DNA of 64,000 nt from Rhodanobacter glycinis (lineage in GTDB: Bacteria > Pseudomonadota > Gammaproteobacteria > Xanthomonadales > Rhodanobacteraceae), in the NCBI RefSeq assembly GCF_900114325.1, contig NZ_FOSR01000002.1, positions 335,747-399,746 on the forward strand, given 5' to 3'. Each line of letters starts with the position of its first letter. Position 1 is the first letter of the stretch. Below, piece after piece: positions 49,822-60,026 of this stretch. The notes under the pieces were generated by a model. It was given only the letters and a program-made list of their open reading frames with translations, ran no database searches and was not told where the DNA came from. The position numbers and the translations under genes are program-made.

Positions 49822-51618
49822 ATGTTCCACCCGCGCAAGCTCGCCAGCGCCATGGCCCTGGCCCTCGGCTGTATCGGCGTCGCCCACGCCTCTCATTCCA
49901 CATTCGGCAACGTGGTCGTGTTTGGCGACAGCCTCAGCGACAACGGCAACCTGCACTCCATCGAACCGGGTACGCAGCAACGCTTCACCACCAACCCCGG
50001 TGAAGTCGCGGTGGAACTGGTGGCGCAGCACTACGGCTACACCCTCACGCCCTCCGTCGCCGGCGGCACCGACTACGCCTGGGGCGGCGCCCGCGCCGCG
50101 ACCGATATCGGCCCCGTCGTCTCGATGCAGACCCAGGTCAGCAATTACCTGACGGCCAATGGCGGCCACGCCAACGCGAACACGCTGTACACCGCGTGGA
50201 TCGGTGCCAACGACCTGTTTGCCGCCGCCACCGACCCGGCCAATGCGCAGACCATTGCGCTGTCGGCCGCCAACGCCGAAGTGGCCACGCTCAAGCAACT
50301 GCACAATGCCGGCGCCAAATACATCGTCGTGTTCAACCTGCCCGACGTGAGCAAGACACCGGGCATCCGCGGCACCAGCGAAGCGGGCTCGGCCGGCCTG
50401 CTGGGCACGCTGTACAACGGTGTGCTGAATGCCGGCCTGGGCCAGATCGGCACCGGCATCATCCCGGTCAACGCCTATGCGCTGCTCAACCAGGTCATCG
50501 CCGACCCGGCACGCTACGGCTTCAGCAATGTCACCGACCAGGCGTGCACCACCAGCAGCTCGATCAACTGCTCCGCCAGCACCCTGGTCACGCCGAATGC
50601 CGCCAGCAGCTATCTGTTTGCCGACGACGTGCACCCGACCACCGCCGCGCACGCCATGCTGGCGCAGGTGGTGCTGTCCGAACTGGCCGCGCCGCAGCAA
50701 ATTTCCCTGCTCGGTGAAGCGCCGTTGGCCGCATCCGAAGCGCAGACCCGTGCGTTGCGCAACCAGATGCTGGCCGATGATTTCGGCAGCAAGACCCGCT
50801 TCTTCGCCAACATCGACTATGCGCGGCAGCGTTTCGATGCCAGCGACAGTTCACCGAAGACCACCAGCAACAACGTGAATCTCACCCTGGGCGCCGACGT
50901 GCGCGCCAATGACTACCTGTCGACCGGTGTCGCACTGGGTATCGGCAATGCCAACGCCAGCGTGTCCGGTGGCGGCGGTTACAAGCTGCAGGACATCTCC
51001 GGTCTCGGTTACATCACCTTGCACCATGACGGCGGCTATGTGGGCGGCTACGCCAACTTCGGCCAGTCGAACTTCAGCAACATCGAGCGCAGCTTCCAGG
51101 TCGGCGCGGCGCGCGTCACCGAATCGGGCAAGGCCGATGGCTCGCACCTCGGCGCCGGCCTCACCGGCGGCTGGTGGTTCAACGTCGGCGGGCTGCGCAC
51201 CGGTCCGTTCGCCAACCTCGACTGGCAGAACATCAAGATCAATGGCTACAGCGAAGGCGGCAGCGACGCCACGGCCATGTGGTTCGGGCGGCAAGAGCGC
51301 AAGGCGCTGATTGGCACGCTGGGCTGGCGCCTGCAGGGCCACTGGCAACTGAACCAGGCGGTGCTCTCGCCCTTCGTCGAGCTGGCCTGGAACCACGACA
51401 GCAAGGCCGACCAGCGCATGATCACCGCAGGCCTCAACAGCCTGAACGGCAGCTTCGAGATGGCCGGCTTCGCCCCGGACAAGAGCTGGGCCACGGCGGA
51501 TGTCGGCATCTCCGCCAAGTTCGACAACATGATGACCTGGTTCGGCTACAGCGGCCGTTTCGCCGACAGCAGCCAGAAGTACAACAGCCTCAACCTGGGC
51601 TTCAAGTTCGCCTTCTGA
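49822..51618 (+). CDS. GDSL esterase/lipase autotransporter
   Basis: 598 aa. Signal peptide (MFHPRKLASAMALALGCIGVAHA); SGNH-hydrolase passenger (about 25-295) with block I GDSLSDNGN (nucleophile Ser), IGANDL (Asn oxyanion) and catalytic DDVHPTTAAH; beta-barrel autotransporter domain (about 320-598) ending in the aromatic KFAF expected for outer-membrane assembly. Like EstA of Pseudomonas it should be displayed on the cell surface and hydrolyse esters. GGAG ribosome site; a bidirectional terminator follows. Confidence 0.92.
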   Translation: MFHPRKLASAMALALGCIGVAHASHSTFGNVVVFGDSLSDNGNLHSIEPGTQQRFTTNPGEVAVELVAQHYGYTLTPSVAGGTDYAWGGARAATDIGPVVSMQTQVSNYLTANGGHANANTLYTAWIGANDLFAAATDPANAQTIALSAANAEVATLKQLHNAGAKYIVVFNLPDVSKTPGIRGTSEAGSAGLLGTLYNGVLNAGLGQIGTGIIPVNAYALLNQVIADPARYGFSNVTDQACTTSSSINCSASTLVTPNAASSYLFADDVHPTTAAHAMLAQVVLSELAAPQQISLLGEAPLAASEAQTRALRNQMLADDFGSKTRFFANIDYARQRFDASDSSPKTTSNNVNLTLGADVRANDYLSTGVALGIGNANASVSGGGGYKLQDISGLGYITLHHDGGYVGGYANFGQSNFSNIERSFQVGAARVTESGKADGSHLGAGLTGGWWFNVGGLRTGPFANLDWQNIKINGYSEGGSDATAMWFGRQERKALIGTLGWRLQGHWQLNQAVLSPFVELAWNHDSKADQRMITAGLNSLNGSFEMAGFAPDKSWATADVGISAKFDNMMTWFGYSGRFADSSQKYNSLNLGFKFAF

Positions 51619-51634
51619 TCCGGCGGCTGCCCAC

Positions 51635-51669
51635 AAAAAAGCCGCCCGTGGAAACGGGCGGCTTTTTTT
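51635..51669. terminator. Bidirectional terminator between esterase and lipoprotein genes
   Basis: AAAAAAGCCGCCCGT, GGAA loop, ACGGGCGGCTTTTTT. A 15-bp perfect stem with T-runs on both strands serves the two convergent genes. Confidence 0.9.
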
Positions 51670-51690
51670 ACGCATGGATCTCTGGGAGGC

Positions 51691-52557
51691 TTAGTTGCCC
51701 TTGCCACCAGTCGCCATGTTCAACATGTCCAGCGCCTGTTGCTTCAGGCTGGCCGCATCGCTGTCATCCAGCGGGCTGACCTTGCCGGAAGCCTCGTGCT
51801 GCTTGAGCACCAGCGTGCCATCGGCACTCCAGCCGGCACGGTCGATCGACGACGGCTTGGCACCCTGGTTGGCTTTCTTCTGCTGCACGACCACCCACGG
51901 CTTGCCATCCTTGTAGGCGAAATCGGTGGCGGTGAAGCCCTTGTCGCCACGGTCGGCGCGGGCACGGATGAACTGCACCTGGTCGTTCTGGCGGAACACC
52001 TGCCAGCCATAGGAGATGTCTTTCTCCAGCTTGGTGCCGGTGTGGATCTTCATGGCGCCCAGCTGCTTCTGCTCGGCCTGGAACGCTGCCAGTTCCTTTT
52101 CGCCCGGAGTCTGCTGCGGCACCAGCTCGATCGAGACGTTGGTCACCGGATGGCCCTTGGTGAGCACCGGTGCCTGCAACGGCATCTCGTAATGACGGTC
52201 GCCATCAATCAGCTCGGCCTTCACCACGTACAAGTCATTCGGCACCACGTCGGCCGTATTGAAGCCCAGCTCGAATTGCAGCGGGAAGGTGGTCGCCGGC
52301 GCAATCGTCTTGGTCGCCAGCGGCGTGGAGCCCTGCTGCGACACGTCGACCAGGTTGATCACCAGCTTGTCCGACGCCGACGGCTTGTCGCTGCCGCGAA
52401 TCGTGATCGTGCCGCTCACCGAGTGAGCGGCGGCCTGCGCAGCGGAGCCCGCTGCGGCCGGGTTCGCACCATTCGCGGCCTGCGTCGACGAGCCCGAATT
52501 GCAGCCGGCGAGCGCCAGCGAAACTGCCGCCACGAGCGGCCAAACCATCATACGCAT
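51691..52557 (-). CDS. YbaY-like lipoprotein
   Basis: 288 aa. Lipoprotein signal MRMMVWPLVAAVSLALAGC with Cys19. Residues about 45-150 form a YbaY/YscW-type beta-sandwich (VSGTITIRGSDKPSASDKLV, LPFELGFNTA-like strand FPLQFELGF); the C-terminal half is an additional unclassified domain. Probably a periplasm-facing lipid-anchored protein of unknown role; the family includes secretion pilotin-like proteins. It shares a terminator with the esterase gene. Confidence 0.78.
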   Translation of the reverse strand: MRMMVWPLVAAVSLALAGCNSGSSTQAANGANPAAAGSAAQAAAHSVSGTITIRGSDKPSASDKLVINLVDVSQQGSTPLATKTIAPATTFPLQFELGFNTADVVPNDLYVVKAELIDGDRHYEMPLQAPVLTKGHPVTNVSIELVPQQTPGEKELAAFQAEQKQLGAMKIHTGTKLEKDISYGWQVFRQNDQVQFIRARADRGDKGFTATDFAYKDGKPWVVVQQKKANQGAKPSSIDRAGWSADGTLVLKQHEASGKVSPLDDSDAASLKQQALDMLNMATGGKGN

Positions 52558-52773
52558 GGGAAAACCTCAATCTGCGATCAAACGGGAGCGCGAATTTCGC
52601 CAGGCGCCTGCGCGCTGCCTACCTTCGCGGGGGAAGGCTCCAAGAATAAGACGATTGCGAATCGAAAGCAAAAGTCAATAAGGGGATGCGTTCGATCCTC
52701 CAAACACTACACTCGTTCGAATGCAGTCAAGCATCTTGCGAAATTGCATTTCGCTTTTGTTCGGCACGCACAT

Positions 52774-52805
52774 AAAAGAATCGCCGCATGCGCGGCGATT
52801 CTTTT
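52774..52805. terminator. Terminator of the TonB-dependent receptor gene
   Basis: AAAAGAATCGCCGC, ATGC loop, GCGGCGATTCTTTT. Strong perfect stem with T-tract on the minus strand, 18 nt after the receptor stop. Confidence 0.9.
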
Positions 52806-52822
52806 ATCGGTACCACCTACGA

Positions 52823-55800
52823 TCAGAAGTCGTAGGTCACCTGCAGACGTGCATAACGCGGCTGCTCGAAGTACTCGCCCATGCCATACGTGTTGGTGAT
52901 CGTATAGGGAGCAACACTGTTCGAGTTGTTCGCATACGTCTGGACACGACGACGCTCGTTCAGCACGTTGAAGCCCTGCAGGCTGATCGCGAGCTTGTGG
53001 TCCGCAAAGCTGGGACGATAGGTCACCGCCAGATCCAACATATGGGTCCACGGGTTGCGACCCGCATCGCCCGGACGGGACGGCTGGCCGAGGCAGTAGT
53101 GATAGTACGAGGAGTAACCGACCGGATCCTCCTGAGTCGGGCCGACGTAGCCCAGGCAATTCTTCGGCGTCCCCGATTCCGCGATCAGGACACCCGACAC
53201 CATCCATTCCGGGGTAATCGCATAGGCACCGCGAATCTTGATCTGGTGCGTACGGTCATTGGAGAGAATGCCGTTGCTGTACTGCATCAGTGCGGCGGCA
53301 TCCCAGTCGGAAGTCTTGGAGGTATCGGTCTGGCCCGTGTCAGACTTGACTTGGCCTTCCGTATTGCCATAGCTGCGCGAGAACGTGTAGTCAATGCGAC
53401 CCTGCCACTTACCGTCGAACGGGTGCTCAAGATACATGTTCAGCGCGTAGTACTTGCGCTTCGCTCCTGTCGTAAAACCCCAGTCACTCATGGACATGCG
53501 GACCGACGTGCGCCCATTGCCATTGGCGTTGGCGAGGCTGAACGTATTGGTTTCGCCCGGATTGAAGATGACGCACCCAGGAATGGTCACACTGTGCGGA
53601 TTGATGCCTTGCGCGGCCAGCTTGTCGGCAATCTTGCCGGTGTCGCAAACGTCATCGATCGCGGTCTGCAGCTTGCGCACGTTCAACGACGCACCAGTCA
53701 CCCAGCTTTCACCCAGCTTCTTGTCAAAGCCGACAATGAACTCATCCTGGTACTGGGACTTGAGGTCGGTGGCGGTAACCGATTTCGCATCGGGCGCCTG
53801 CCCGTACTCGTTGTTGGTAGACACCGGGCCGGGCCCCAGCGCCTTGCCGAGGACCGGCGAGCCGTCTGCCTTGATATCGACGTAATCGAAGTATTCGTTG
53901 GTGTAGGTGGATGCCGAAGCGCCGCGGATGGCCACGCTGTTGGGCAGCGCGAGATAGTACCGACCAAGGTTCCCGTACACCTTCAACGATGAATCGCCAA
54001 AGACGTCCCACGAAGCACCCAAGCGCGGCGCCCACTGGTTGCCGCTGTCGACATAGGTCGCGCCGACGTTGTTCTTGTTGACGAACTTATCGTTGCGCAG
54101 GCCCAGGCTGAGCAGCAGGTTGTTGCTGACCTGCCAGCGATCCTGCACATACTGGGCCGTCTGCTTGGCAGACATGCTGGTGGTGGTGCTGAAGATGTAC
54201 TTCCGCACGTAATAACCATTGCCGCCTGGCGCACCAACGCCCAACGACGGGCTGATGGCCTTGCTCGGATTGGACGCATGGCTGTAGATCCACGCGTAAC
54301 CGGGGCCCGACATCGACTGACCTTCGTTCGACGCCCAGTAGCTCATATTGTCGATACCGGCGGACAGGTCGTGATCACCGAGCCTGTACTCCAGATCGAC
54401 TCGCAAGCCACGGGTGGTGTTCTTGGCGTCCGGATCCTTCGAGCTGGAGGTGCCAACCGAGTTCTTGATCGGCGTGCCACCGGTGTAAAGCGGGTTCTGG
54501 TTCGTCACGCCCGACAGGTACGGCGTCACGCCGTTGTCGCTCGGATTGGTCTGGTAGTCACCGGTGGTGCTGCGACCCCACGTAGCGGACAGCGTCAGAT
54601 CATCCGTGAGGTAACCCGTATACTTCGCAATATCGTACTTGGATGAAATCTTGGTGGTATTCGGGTAGGAGCCGGTCGGGCCACTCTCGACATTCGTTGC
54701 GTAGTCGTAAGCGTTGTACACACCGCTGTAACGCGTCGTGCTGCGGACGTGCGAAAGCTCAAGGATGTTGCTGTCGTTGATGTTCCAATCGATCTTCCCG
54801 TAGAACTTGGGCAAGTCGTATTTGTAGTGATTGCGAGCCTGGATGCTGCTCGCGCTGGAATTGGTCGAAACGCCTTCCTGCTTTTCGGACTCTGCTGCCA
54901 AGAACAAATAGAGTTTGTCCTTGATCAGTGGGCCACCCACGTACGCGCTGTAAGTCTTCGTCCAAGACTTGTCGCCTTCGCGGCGACGGTAGATGGTGCC
55001 TGGCAGATCCTTGTTCTCGTAGCCAAAACCAGCGGGAAACGCTTTATTCGGATAATAGATATCACCAGGCGACGACGAAGCGCCCACCGGGGCCCAGATA
55101 AACTGACCACCGAAGTGCCATTCGTTCGTGCCACGCTTGCCGACCTGGCTGATCACGCCGCCATCGGAGCGGCCATACATGGCGCTGTAGCCGCCCGTGT
55201 AGACCTGCTGCTGGTCGATGGCGCCATAGGGAAGGCCTATGCCACCCAAGTTGCTCAACGGATTGGTGGTATTGAAGCCGTTGATGTAGTAGGCATTTTC
55301 AGTGACGCCCGAACCGCCGAACGAGACTGCGCCATTCGGATTGGTGGTCGTCGAGAAGTTGCCACTGCCAATACCAGCGCCCGGAGCGAGCAGCGAGATC
55401 GACTCTGCGCTCCGCCCCAGCGGCAGCATGCTCAACTGCTTGGCATCAATGACCGTGCTGGTGGAAACCGAAGAAATATCGATTGCCGGCAATGCGCTGC
55501 CTGTCACGGTCACGGCACTCAGGGCTACCGCGTTCGAAACGCTCGCGCCACCGAACGACACCTCAGTACCACCACCGACAGTGATCGATACATTCTTGCG
55601 CGTATCAACCACTGAGCCGTTCTGCGACAACGTCACCGTATAAGTGCCCAGGGGCAGACTGCTCGCACGATAGTTGCCAGCACTGTCGACCGTAAGCGTG
55701 CGGGTCACGCCTGTGGTGCCCTGAATGGTCACTGTTTCATTAGCCCCATTCGCCACATGGCCAAAGATGGAGCCAACGGTTGACTGGCCAATCGCCAATC

Positions 55801-55879
55801 CACTGAACCCGAGTCCGAGTGCCAGAGCGAGGGCAGTCCGGCGAGGGAGGGCCCCGCGCAATATGGAATGCTTGTTCAT
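52823..55879 (-). CDS. TonB-dependent receptor, Oar-like, with carboxypeptidase-regulatory-like domain
   Basis: 1018-aa outer-membrane transporter. Signal peptide (MNKHSILRG..., cleavage near AIGQS), then a CarboxypepD_reg-like beta-sandwich (about 35-105: TRTLTVDSAGNYRASSLPLGT), a plug domain (about 130-250; INGFNTTNPLS, YGRSDGGVISQVGKRGTNEWHFGG), and a large barrel ending in YARLQVTYDF with the C-terminal Phe expected for barrel insertion. Oar-like receptors take up unidentified substrates. The start is ATG 55879 with GGGGAG upstream. The less GC-rich promoter region suggests regulated expression. Confidence 0.92.
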   Translation of the reverse strand: MNKHSILRGALPRRTALALALGLGFSGLAIGQSTVGSIFGHVANGANETVTIQGTTGVTRTLTVDSAGNYRASSLPLGTYTVTLSQNGSVVDTRKNVSITVGGGTEVSFGGASVSNAVALSAVTVTGSALPAIDISSVSTSTVIDAKQLSMLPLGRSAESISLLAPGAGIGSGNFSTTTNPNGAVSFGGSGVTENAYYINGFNTTNPLSNLGGIGLPYGAIDQQQVYTGGYSAMYGRSDGGVISQVGKRGTNEWHFGGQFIWAPVGASSSPGDIYYPNKAFPAGFGYENKDLPGTIYRRREGDKSWTKTYSAYVGGPLIKDKLYLFLAAESEKQEGVSTNSSASSIQARNHYKYDLPKFYGKIDWNINDSNILELSHVRSTTRYSGVYNAYDYATNVESGPTGSYPNTTKISSKYDIAKYTGYLTDDLTLSATWGRSTTGDYQTNPSDNGVTPYLSGVTNQNPLYTGGTPIKNSVGTSSSKDPDAKNTTRGLRVDLEYRLGDHDLSAGIDNMSYWASNEGQSMSGPGYAWIYSHASNPSKAISPSLGVGAPGGNGYYVRKYIFSTTTSMSAKQTAQYVQDRWQVSNNLLLSLGLRNDKFVNKNNVGATYVDSGNQWAPRLGASWDVFGDSSLKVYGNLGRYYLALPNSVAIRGASASTYTNEYFDYVDIKADGSPVLGKALGPGPVSTNNEYGQAPDAKSVTATDLKSQYQDEFIVGFDKKLGESWVTGASLNVRKLQTAIDDVCDTGKIADKLAAQGINPHSVTIPGCVIFNPGETNTFSLANANGNGRTSVRMSMSDWGFTTGAKRKYYALNMYLEHPFDGKWQGRIDYTFSRSYGNTEGQVKSDTGQTDTSKTSDWDAAALMQYSNGILSNDRTHQIKIRGAYAITPEWMVSGVLIAESGTPKNCLGYVGPTQEDPVGYSSYYHYCLGQPSRPGDAGRNPWTHMLDLAVTYRPSFADHKLAISLQGFNVLNERRRVQTYANNSNSVAPYTITNTYGMGEYFEQPRYARLQVTYDF

Positions 55880-56203
55880 CAACAAATCTCCCCATGAATC
55901 ACCCCGAAAGCCGGGGCATCAAAAGTGTTTGAAAACAGCTATTTGCAGGCTGGCAGATTGAGCCGCCCATACTTTCTTGCCGATTTGATGCGCTTGCCTT
56001 GTCAACGCTTGGAAACTTCCTGCGTTCCCATCATGGCAATGCCCTCCAGACCGCATCGAATCAGCAGGATATTGCGAACCTATAGCAAGAAATTGCCGAA
56101 GTCAACGCTTTCATAACAATCAAGCTTCGCAAAATTTCACATTCTGCGGTGGTCGTTTGGCCTACATTCATGGCTATGCGACACAGGAACGGAAGAATAT
56201 ACG
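55880..56203. promoter_or_regulatory. Divergent promoter region, receptor and XRE regulator
   Basis: 324 nt, clearly more AT-rich than its neighbours. On the minus strand TTGACT (56105-56100) and TATAGG (56084-56079), 15 nt apart, make a possible receptor promoter with a long untranslated leader. No riboswitch recognised. The divergent regulator may bind here. Confidence 0.4.
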
Positions 56204-56794
56204 ATGAGTTCTCGCAATCACTCCCTGCCCGAGTCGTCCGCCACCTTCTCGGATCGCATAAAAGCGCTGATCTACAGGGTCGGCAGCGTCACTGAAATCG
56301 CACGAATGTGCGGTTTTTCCGAAGGTGTCGTCCGTAGTTGGCGAGATGGCAACACCGACCCTTCGCGAGCGCGCTGCGTGACCCTGGCCCGCACCTTGGG
56401 CGTCTCGCTGGTCTGGCTGGTCGCGGGCGAAGGGGCCATGCAGGTCGACCCGTCCGTCAATGCGCCGATGGACGACCAGACGAACGCCGAGTCGGTGCAG
56501 CCGAACCGGCACCGCACGAAATTGCACACGGCGGCGACCTCGCTGCAAACCGCCGGCATGGCGATGGACTCGGAGCGTCTGGATACGGCGCTGAAGATCC
56601 TGCAGTCGGAGCTGGAGCTGAGCCAGAGCGCGCTGTCGCTGGCACAGAATGCGGATCTGCTGGCCGAGCTCTACGGCATCTTGGGACCGCGCGGACAGAG
56701 CATCGATACCATGGCGATGCTGACCTTCAACCGTCGGCTGGCCGAGCGAATCCGCCCCCCTCTGGCCCGGCCCCCGCTCGACGCTACCGCCTGA
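56204..56794 (+). CDS. XRE/CI-like helix-turn-helix transcriptional regulator
   Basis: 196 aa. Residues about 15-75 form a phage-repressor-like HTH: FSDRIKALIYRVGSVTEIARMCGFSEGVVRSWRDGNTDP, then CVTLARTLGVSLVWLVAGEG, the pattern of CI/Cro-type domains. The C-terminal 90 residues are helical and not a LexA-type peptidase, so self-cleavage is not expected. Its divergent placement suggests it controls the TonB-dependent receptor, itself, or both. It is followed by a palindrome between convergent genes. Confidence 0.82.
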   Translation: MSSRNHSLPESSATFSDRIKALIYRVGSVTEIARMCGFSEGVVRSWRDGNTDPSRARCVTLARTLGVSLVWLVAGEGAMQVDPSVNAPMDDQTNAESVQPNRHRTKLHTAATSLQTAGMAMDSERLDTALKILQSELELSQSALSLAQNADLLAELYGILGPRGQSIDTMAMLTFNRRLAERIRPPLARPPLDATA

Positions 56795-56817
56795 AGTTAT
56801 CCAGGCAGACGACTGTC

Positions 56818-56854
56818 GTACCACCGTCCCCGGGTAGTTGCCCCGGGACGGTAC
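56818..56854. terminator. Palindrome between the XRE gene and glyS
   Basis: GTACC-ACCGTCCCCGGG mirrored by CCCCGGGACGGTAC around TAGTTG. A strong stem without a T-run; a likely terminator for one or both convergent genes. Confidence 0.45.
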
Positions 56855-56866
56855 GCCTCGACGACG

Positions 56867-59020
56867 TCAGAGCCTTGCGATATCGGCGATCGCGCCGAAC
56901 TGGGTGCTGAGCTGGCCAAGCAGGGCCAGCCGGTTGGCGCGCACGCGAGCATCGTCGGCGTTCACCATCACGCCTTCGAAGAAGGCATCCACCGGCGCCT
57001 GCAATCGGGCCAACCGGGCCAGGGCTTCGGTGTAGTCGCCCCGACGCAAAGCCTGGGCCGTATCGTGATGGGCACTGGCCAGGGCCTCTGCCAGTGCGAC
57101 TTCCACCGCGGATTCGAAATACGCCGGGTCGACGACGCGTGCCCCCGTCGCGCCAACCTCACCATCTTCCCGGCTCTTGCGCAGGATATTCGCCACGCGC
57201 TTGTTCGCCGCTGCGAGACTGGACGCCTCGGGATGCTTGCCGAACTCGGCCACGGCACGCAGGCGACGATCAAAGTCGTACAGGCTGACCGGCGCCACGG
57301 CGAGTACGGCTTCGAACTGTTCCGGTGTGAAACCCCGTTCGGCGTAGTAACCGCGCAGACGCTCCAGCACGAAGTCGTGGAGTTCATCGAGCAGCTCGGC
57401 GCGACGCGCGCCCGGGTCAAGCGGTGGTGCCTTGCCGTCCTTGCCCCGCTTCAGACCGGCCGCCAGGGCAGACTCGGGCAACAGTTCCAGCGATTCGGCA
57501 AACAGTGCGCGCAGGTCGAGATCGAGCTTGCCTTCGACCAGGGTCCGCGCCAGACCCAGCGCGGCGCGGCGCAGGGCAAACGGATCCTTGTTGCCGCTCG
57601 GCTTCATGCCGACGGCGAAGATGCCGGCCAACGTGTCCAGACGCTCGGCCACGGCCAGTACGCGGGATAGCTTGCCATCGGCAATCGCATCGCCCGACTG
57701 GCGCGGCTGGTAGTAGCCATCCAGCGCGGCGGCCACATCTGCGGCCTCACCATGGTGCTGGGCGTAGTAGCGACCCATCACGCCTTGCAGCTCGGGGAAC
57801 TCGCCGACCATGCGGGTCAACAGGTCACACTTGGCCAGGGATGCCGCGCGGGTGGCGGCACCGGCATCGGCGCCGACCCGGTTGGCGATCACGCGCGCAA
57901 TTTCGGCCACGCGCACGCTCTTGTCCCACAGACTGCCCAACGCCTGCTGATAGGTGACGCTCTTCAGCTGTTCCTGATAATCAGCCAGCGGCGTCTTCAG
58001 GTCTTCGTCCCAGAAGAACTTGGCATCGGCGAAGCGGGGGCGGATCACCCGCTCGTAACCCTTGCGGATCTCGGCCGGGTCCTTCGACTCGATGTTGGCC
58101 ACGCCAATGAACTGCTCGGTGAGCTTGCCGCCGGCATCGAATACCGGCACGAACTTCTGGTTGGTCTCCATGGTGGTGACCAGTGCCTCGGGCGGCACGG
58201 CAAGGAAATCCCGGTCGAACGCGCAGGCAATCGCCGCCGGCCACTCGGTGAGATTCGCGATCTCGTCGAGCAGGGTTTCGTCAAGACGCGGCACGCCGTT
58301 GGTCTTCAGGCCGGCGCGGGCAATCTCTTCGCGGATGCGTTGGCGCCGCTCGGCGGGATCGGCCAGCACCTTGGCCGCGCGCAACGCATCCAGCCAGCTG
58401 TCCGCGTCCAGCACATGCACCGGATTGGTGTGCATGAAGCGATGGCCGCGCGACTTGCGGCCGCTCTTCAAGCCAAGCACTTCACCATCGACGATGGCAT
58501 CACCGTGCAGCATCACCAACCAGTGCACGGGGCGCACGAAGCTGTAGTCGTGGTCGGACCAGCGCATCGGGCGCGGAATCGGCAACGCCTTCAACGCTTC
58601 CTCGACCACCTCGGGCAGCAACGCGGCCACCGGCTGACCCGGCTTCACGGCGCGGAACACGAACCAGGCACCCTTGTCGGTCTCCAGCTTCTCCAGTTGC
58701 CCGACTTCCACGCCGCAGGATTGCGCAAAGCCCAGCAGCGCCCTGGATGGTTGGCCATCCGCACCGATCCCTGCGCTGACGGCCGGGCCGCGCCGCTCGA
58801 TCGATTGCTCGGGCTGCGCCTTGGCTACCCCGGGGATATGGACGGCCAGACGACGCGGCGTGCAGTAAGCCCGCGCCTGGTCCAGTGCGGCTTCGATGCC
58901 GCGCGTCGCCAGTCCGTCGCACATGCCGCGAAGGAAGGCGGCAGCAAGCTCGTCCAGCGCCTTCGGCGGCAGTTCCTCGGTACCCAGTTCGATCAGCAGG
59001 GATTTGTCGGCGGCGCTCAT
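56867..59020 (-). CDS. glyS: Glycyl-tRNA synthetase, beta subunit
   Basis: 717-aa subunit of the alpha2beta2 bacterial GlyRS; carries the tRNA-binding regions. Begins [22 protein letters not shown], the conserved beta-subunit start, with [16 protein letters not shown] and FGVGMKPSG-like [23 protein letters not shown] further on and a DALR-type anticodon-binding domain near the C-terminus. The ATG at 59020 overlaps the glyQ stop by 4 nt (coupled translation of subunits). The upstream part of the longer frame is a shadow of glyQ. Confidence 0.96.
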   Translation of the reverse strand: MSAADKSLLIELGTEELPPKALDELAAAFLRGMCDGLATRGIEAALDQARAYCTPRRLAVHIPGVAKAQPEQSIERRGPAVSAGIGADGQPSRALLGFAQSCGVEVGQLEKLETDKGAWFVFRAVKPGQPVAALLPEVVEEALKALPIPRPMRWSDHDYSFVRPVHWLVMLHGDAIVDGEVLGLKSGRKSRGHRFMHTNPVHVLDADSWLDALRAAKVLADPAERRQRIREEIARAGLKTNGVPRLDETLLDEIANLTEWPAAIACAFDRDFLAVPPEALVTTMETNQKFVPVFDAGGKLTEQFIGVANIESKDPAEIRKGYERVIRPRFADAKFFWDEDLKTPLADYQEQLKSVTYQQALGSLWDKSVRVAEIARVIANRVGADAGAATRAASLAKCDLLTRMVGEFPELQGVMGRYYAQHHGEAADVAAALDGYYQPRQSGDAIADGKLSRVLAVAERLDTLAGIFAVGMKPSGNKDPFALRRAALGLARTLVEGKLDLDLRALFAESLELLPESALAAGLKRGKDGKAPPLDPGARRAELLDELHDFVLERLRGYYAERGFTPEQFEAVLAVAPVSLYDFDRRLRAVAEFGKHPEASSLAAANKRVANILRKSREDGEVGATGARVVDPAYFESAVEVALAEALASAHHDTAQALRRGDYTEALARLARLQAPVDAFFEGVMVNADDARVRANRLALLGQLSTQFGAIADIARL

Positions 59021-59928
59021 GCGGCCTGCTCCTTCGGCGTGTTCTTCAATCCCGGGAAGCCGAGCTTCTCGCGCTGCGCCACGTAGGTTTCGGCCACGCT
59101 GCGCGACAACGCGCGCACGCGCAGGATGTAGCGCTGGCGTTCGGTCACGCTGATTGCGCGGCGCGCATCCAGCAGGTTGAAGGTATGACTGGCCTTCATC
59201 ACCTGCTCGTAAGCGGGCAGTGGCAGATTGGCCGCTACCAGCTGATTGGCGGTGGTTTCGCACACGTCGAACCAGTGCAGCAGCTCGGCCACGTTGGCAT
59301 GTTCGAAGTTGTAGGTGCTCTGTTCCACCTCGTTCTGGTGGAACACGTCGCCGTAGGTCACCGTACCGCGCGGACCGTCGGTCCAGATCAGGTCGTAGAC
59401 GTTGTCCACGTTCTGCAGGTACATCGCCAGGCGCTCGAGACCGTAGGTGATCTCGCCAGTCACCGGGCGGCACTCCAGGCCACCAGCCTGCTGGAAGTAG
59501 GTGAATTGGGTCACTTCCATGCCGTTGAGCCAGACTTCCCAGCCCAGGCCCCAGGCACCCAGCGTGGGTGACTCCCAGTTGTCCTCGACGAAGCGCAGGT
59601 CATGCACCAGCGGATCGAGGCCCAGCTCCTTCAGCGAACCGATATAGAGCTCGAGGATGTTTTCCGGGTTCGGCTTCATCACCACCTGATACTGGTAGTA
59701 ATGCTGCAGACGGTTGGGGTTTTCGCCATAGCGGCCATCGGTGGGCCGGCGCGATGGCTGCACGTACGCGGCGGCCCACGGCTCGGGCCCCAGCGAGCGC
59801 AGAAAAGTGGCGGGATGGAAGGTGCCGGCGCCGACCTCGGTATCGAGTGGCTGCAACAGCACACAACCTTGCTTCCCCCAATACTGATTGAGGGTCTGGA
59901 TCACATCCTGGAAGGTACGTGCGGACAT
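59017..59928 (-). CDS. glyQ: Glycyl-tRNA synthetase, alpha subunit
   Basis: 303-aa class II catalytic subunit. Starts [58 protein letters not shown] and [10 protein letters not shown] are near-invariant active-site segments. The 55-codon upstream extension is rejected as non-protein-like. First gene of glyQ-glyS; divergent from the pilus-type ATPase gene. Confidence 0.97.
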   Translation of the reverse strand: MSARTFQDVIQTLNQYWGKQGCVLLQPLDTEVGAGTFHPATFLRSLGPEPWAAAYVQPSRRPTDGRYGENPNRLQHYYQYQVVMKPNPENILELYIGSLKELGLDPLVHDLRFVEDNWESPTLGAWGLGWEVWLNGMEVTQFTYFQQAGGLECRPVTGEITYGLERLAMYLQNVDNVYDLIWTDGPRGTVTYGDVFHQNEVEQSTYNFEHANVAELLHWFDVCETTANQLVAANLPLPAYEQVMKASHTFNLLDARRAISVTERQRYILRVRALSRSVAETYVAQREKLGFPGLKNTPKEQAA

Positions 59929-60026
59929 GGCTTTCCGTGACCGTGAACAAAGCGCGTTAGTATAGCCCCAGCAAGCCTGCCCGCCGGCTGTCGGGCCCGC
60001 GTTCACCTCCGGAGACCCGCCCACGC

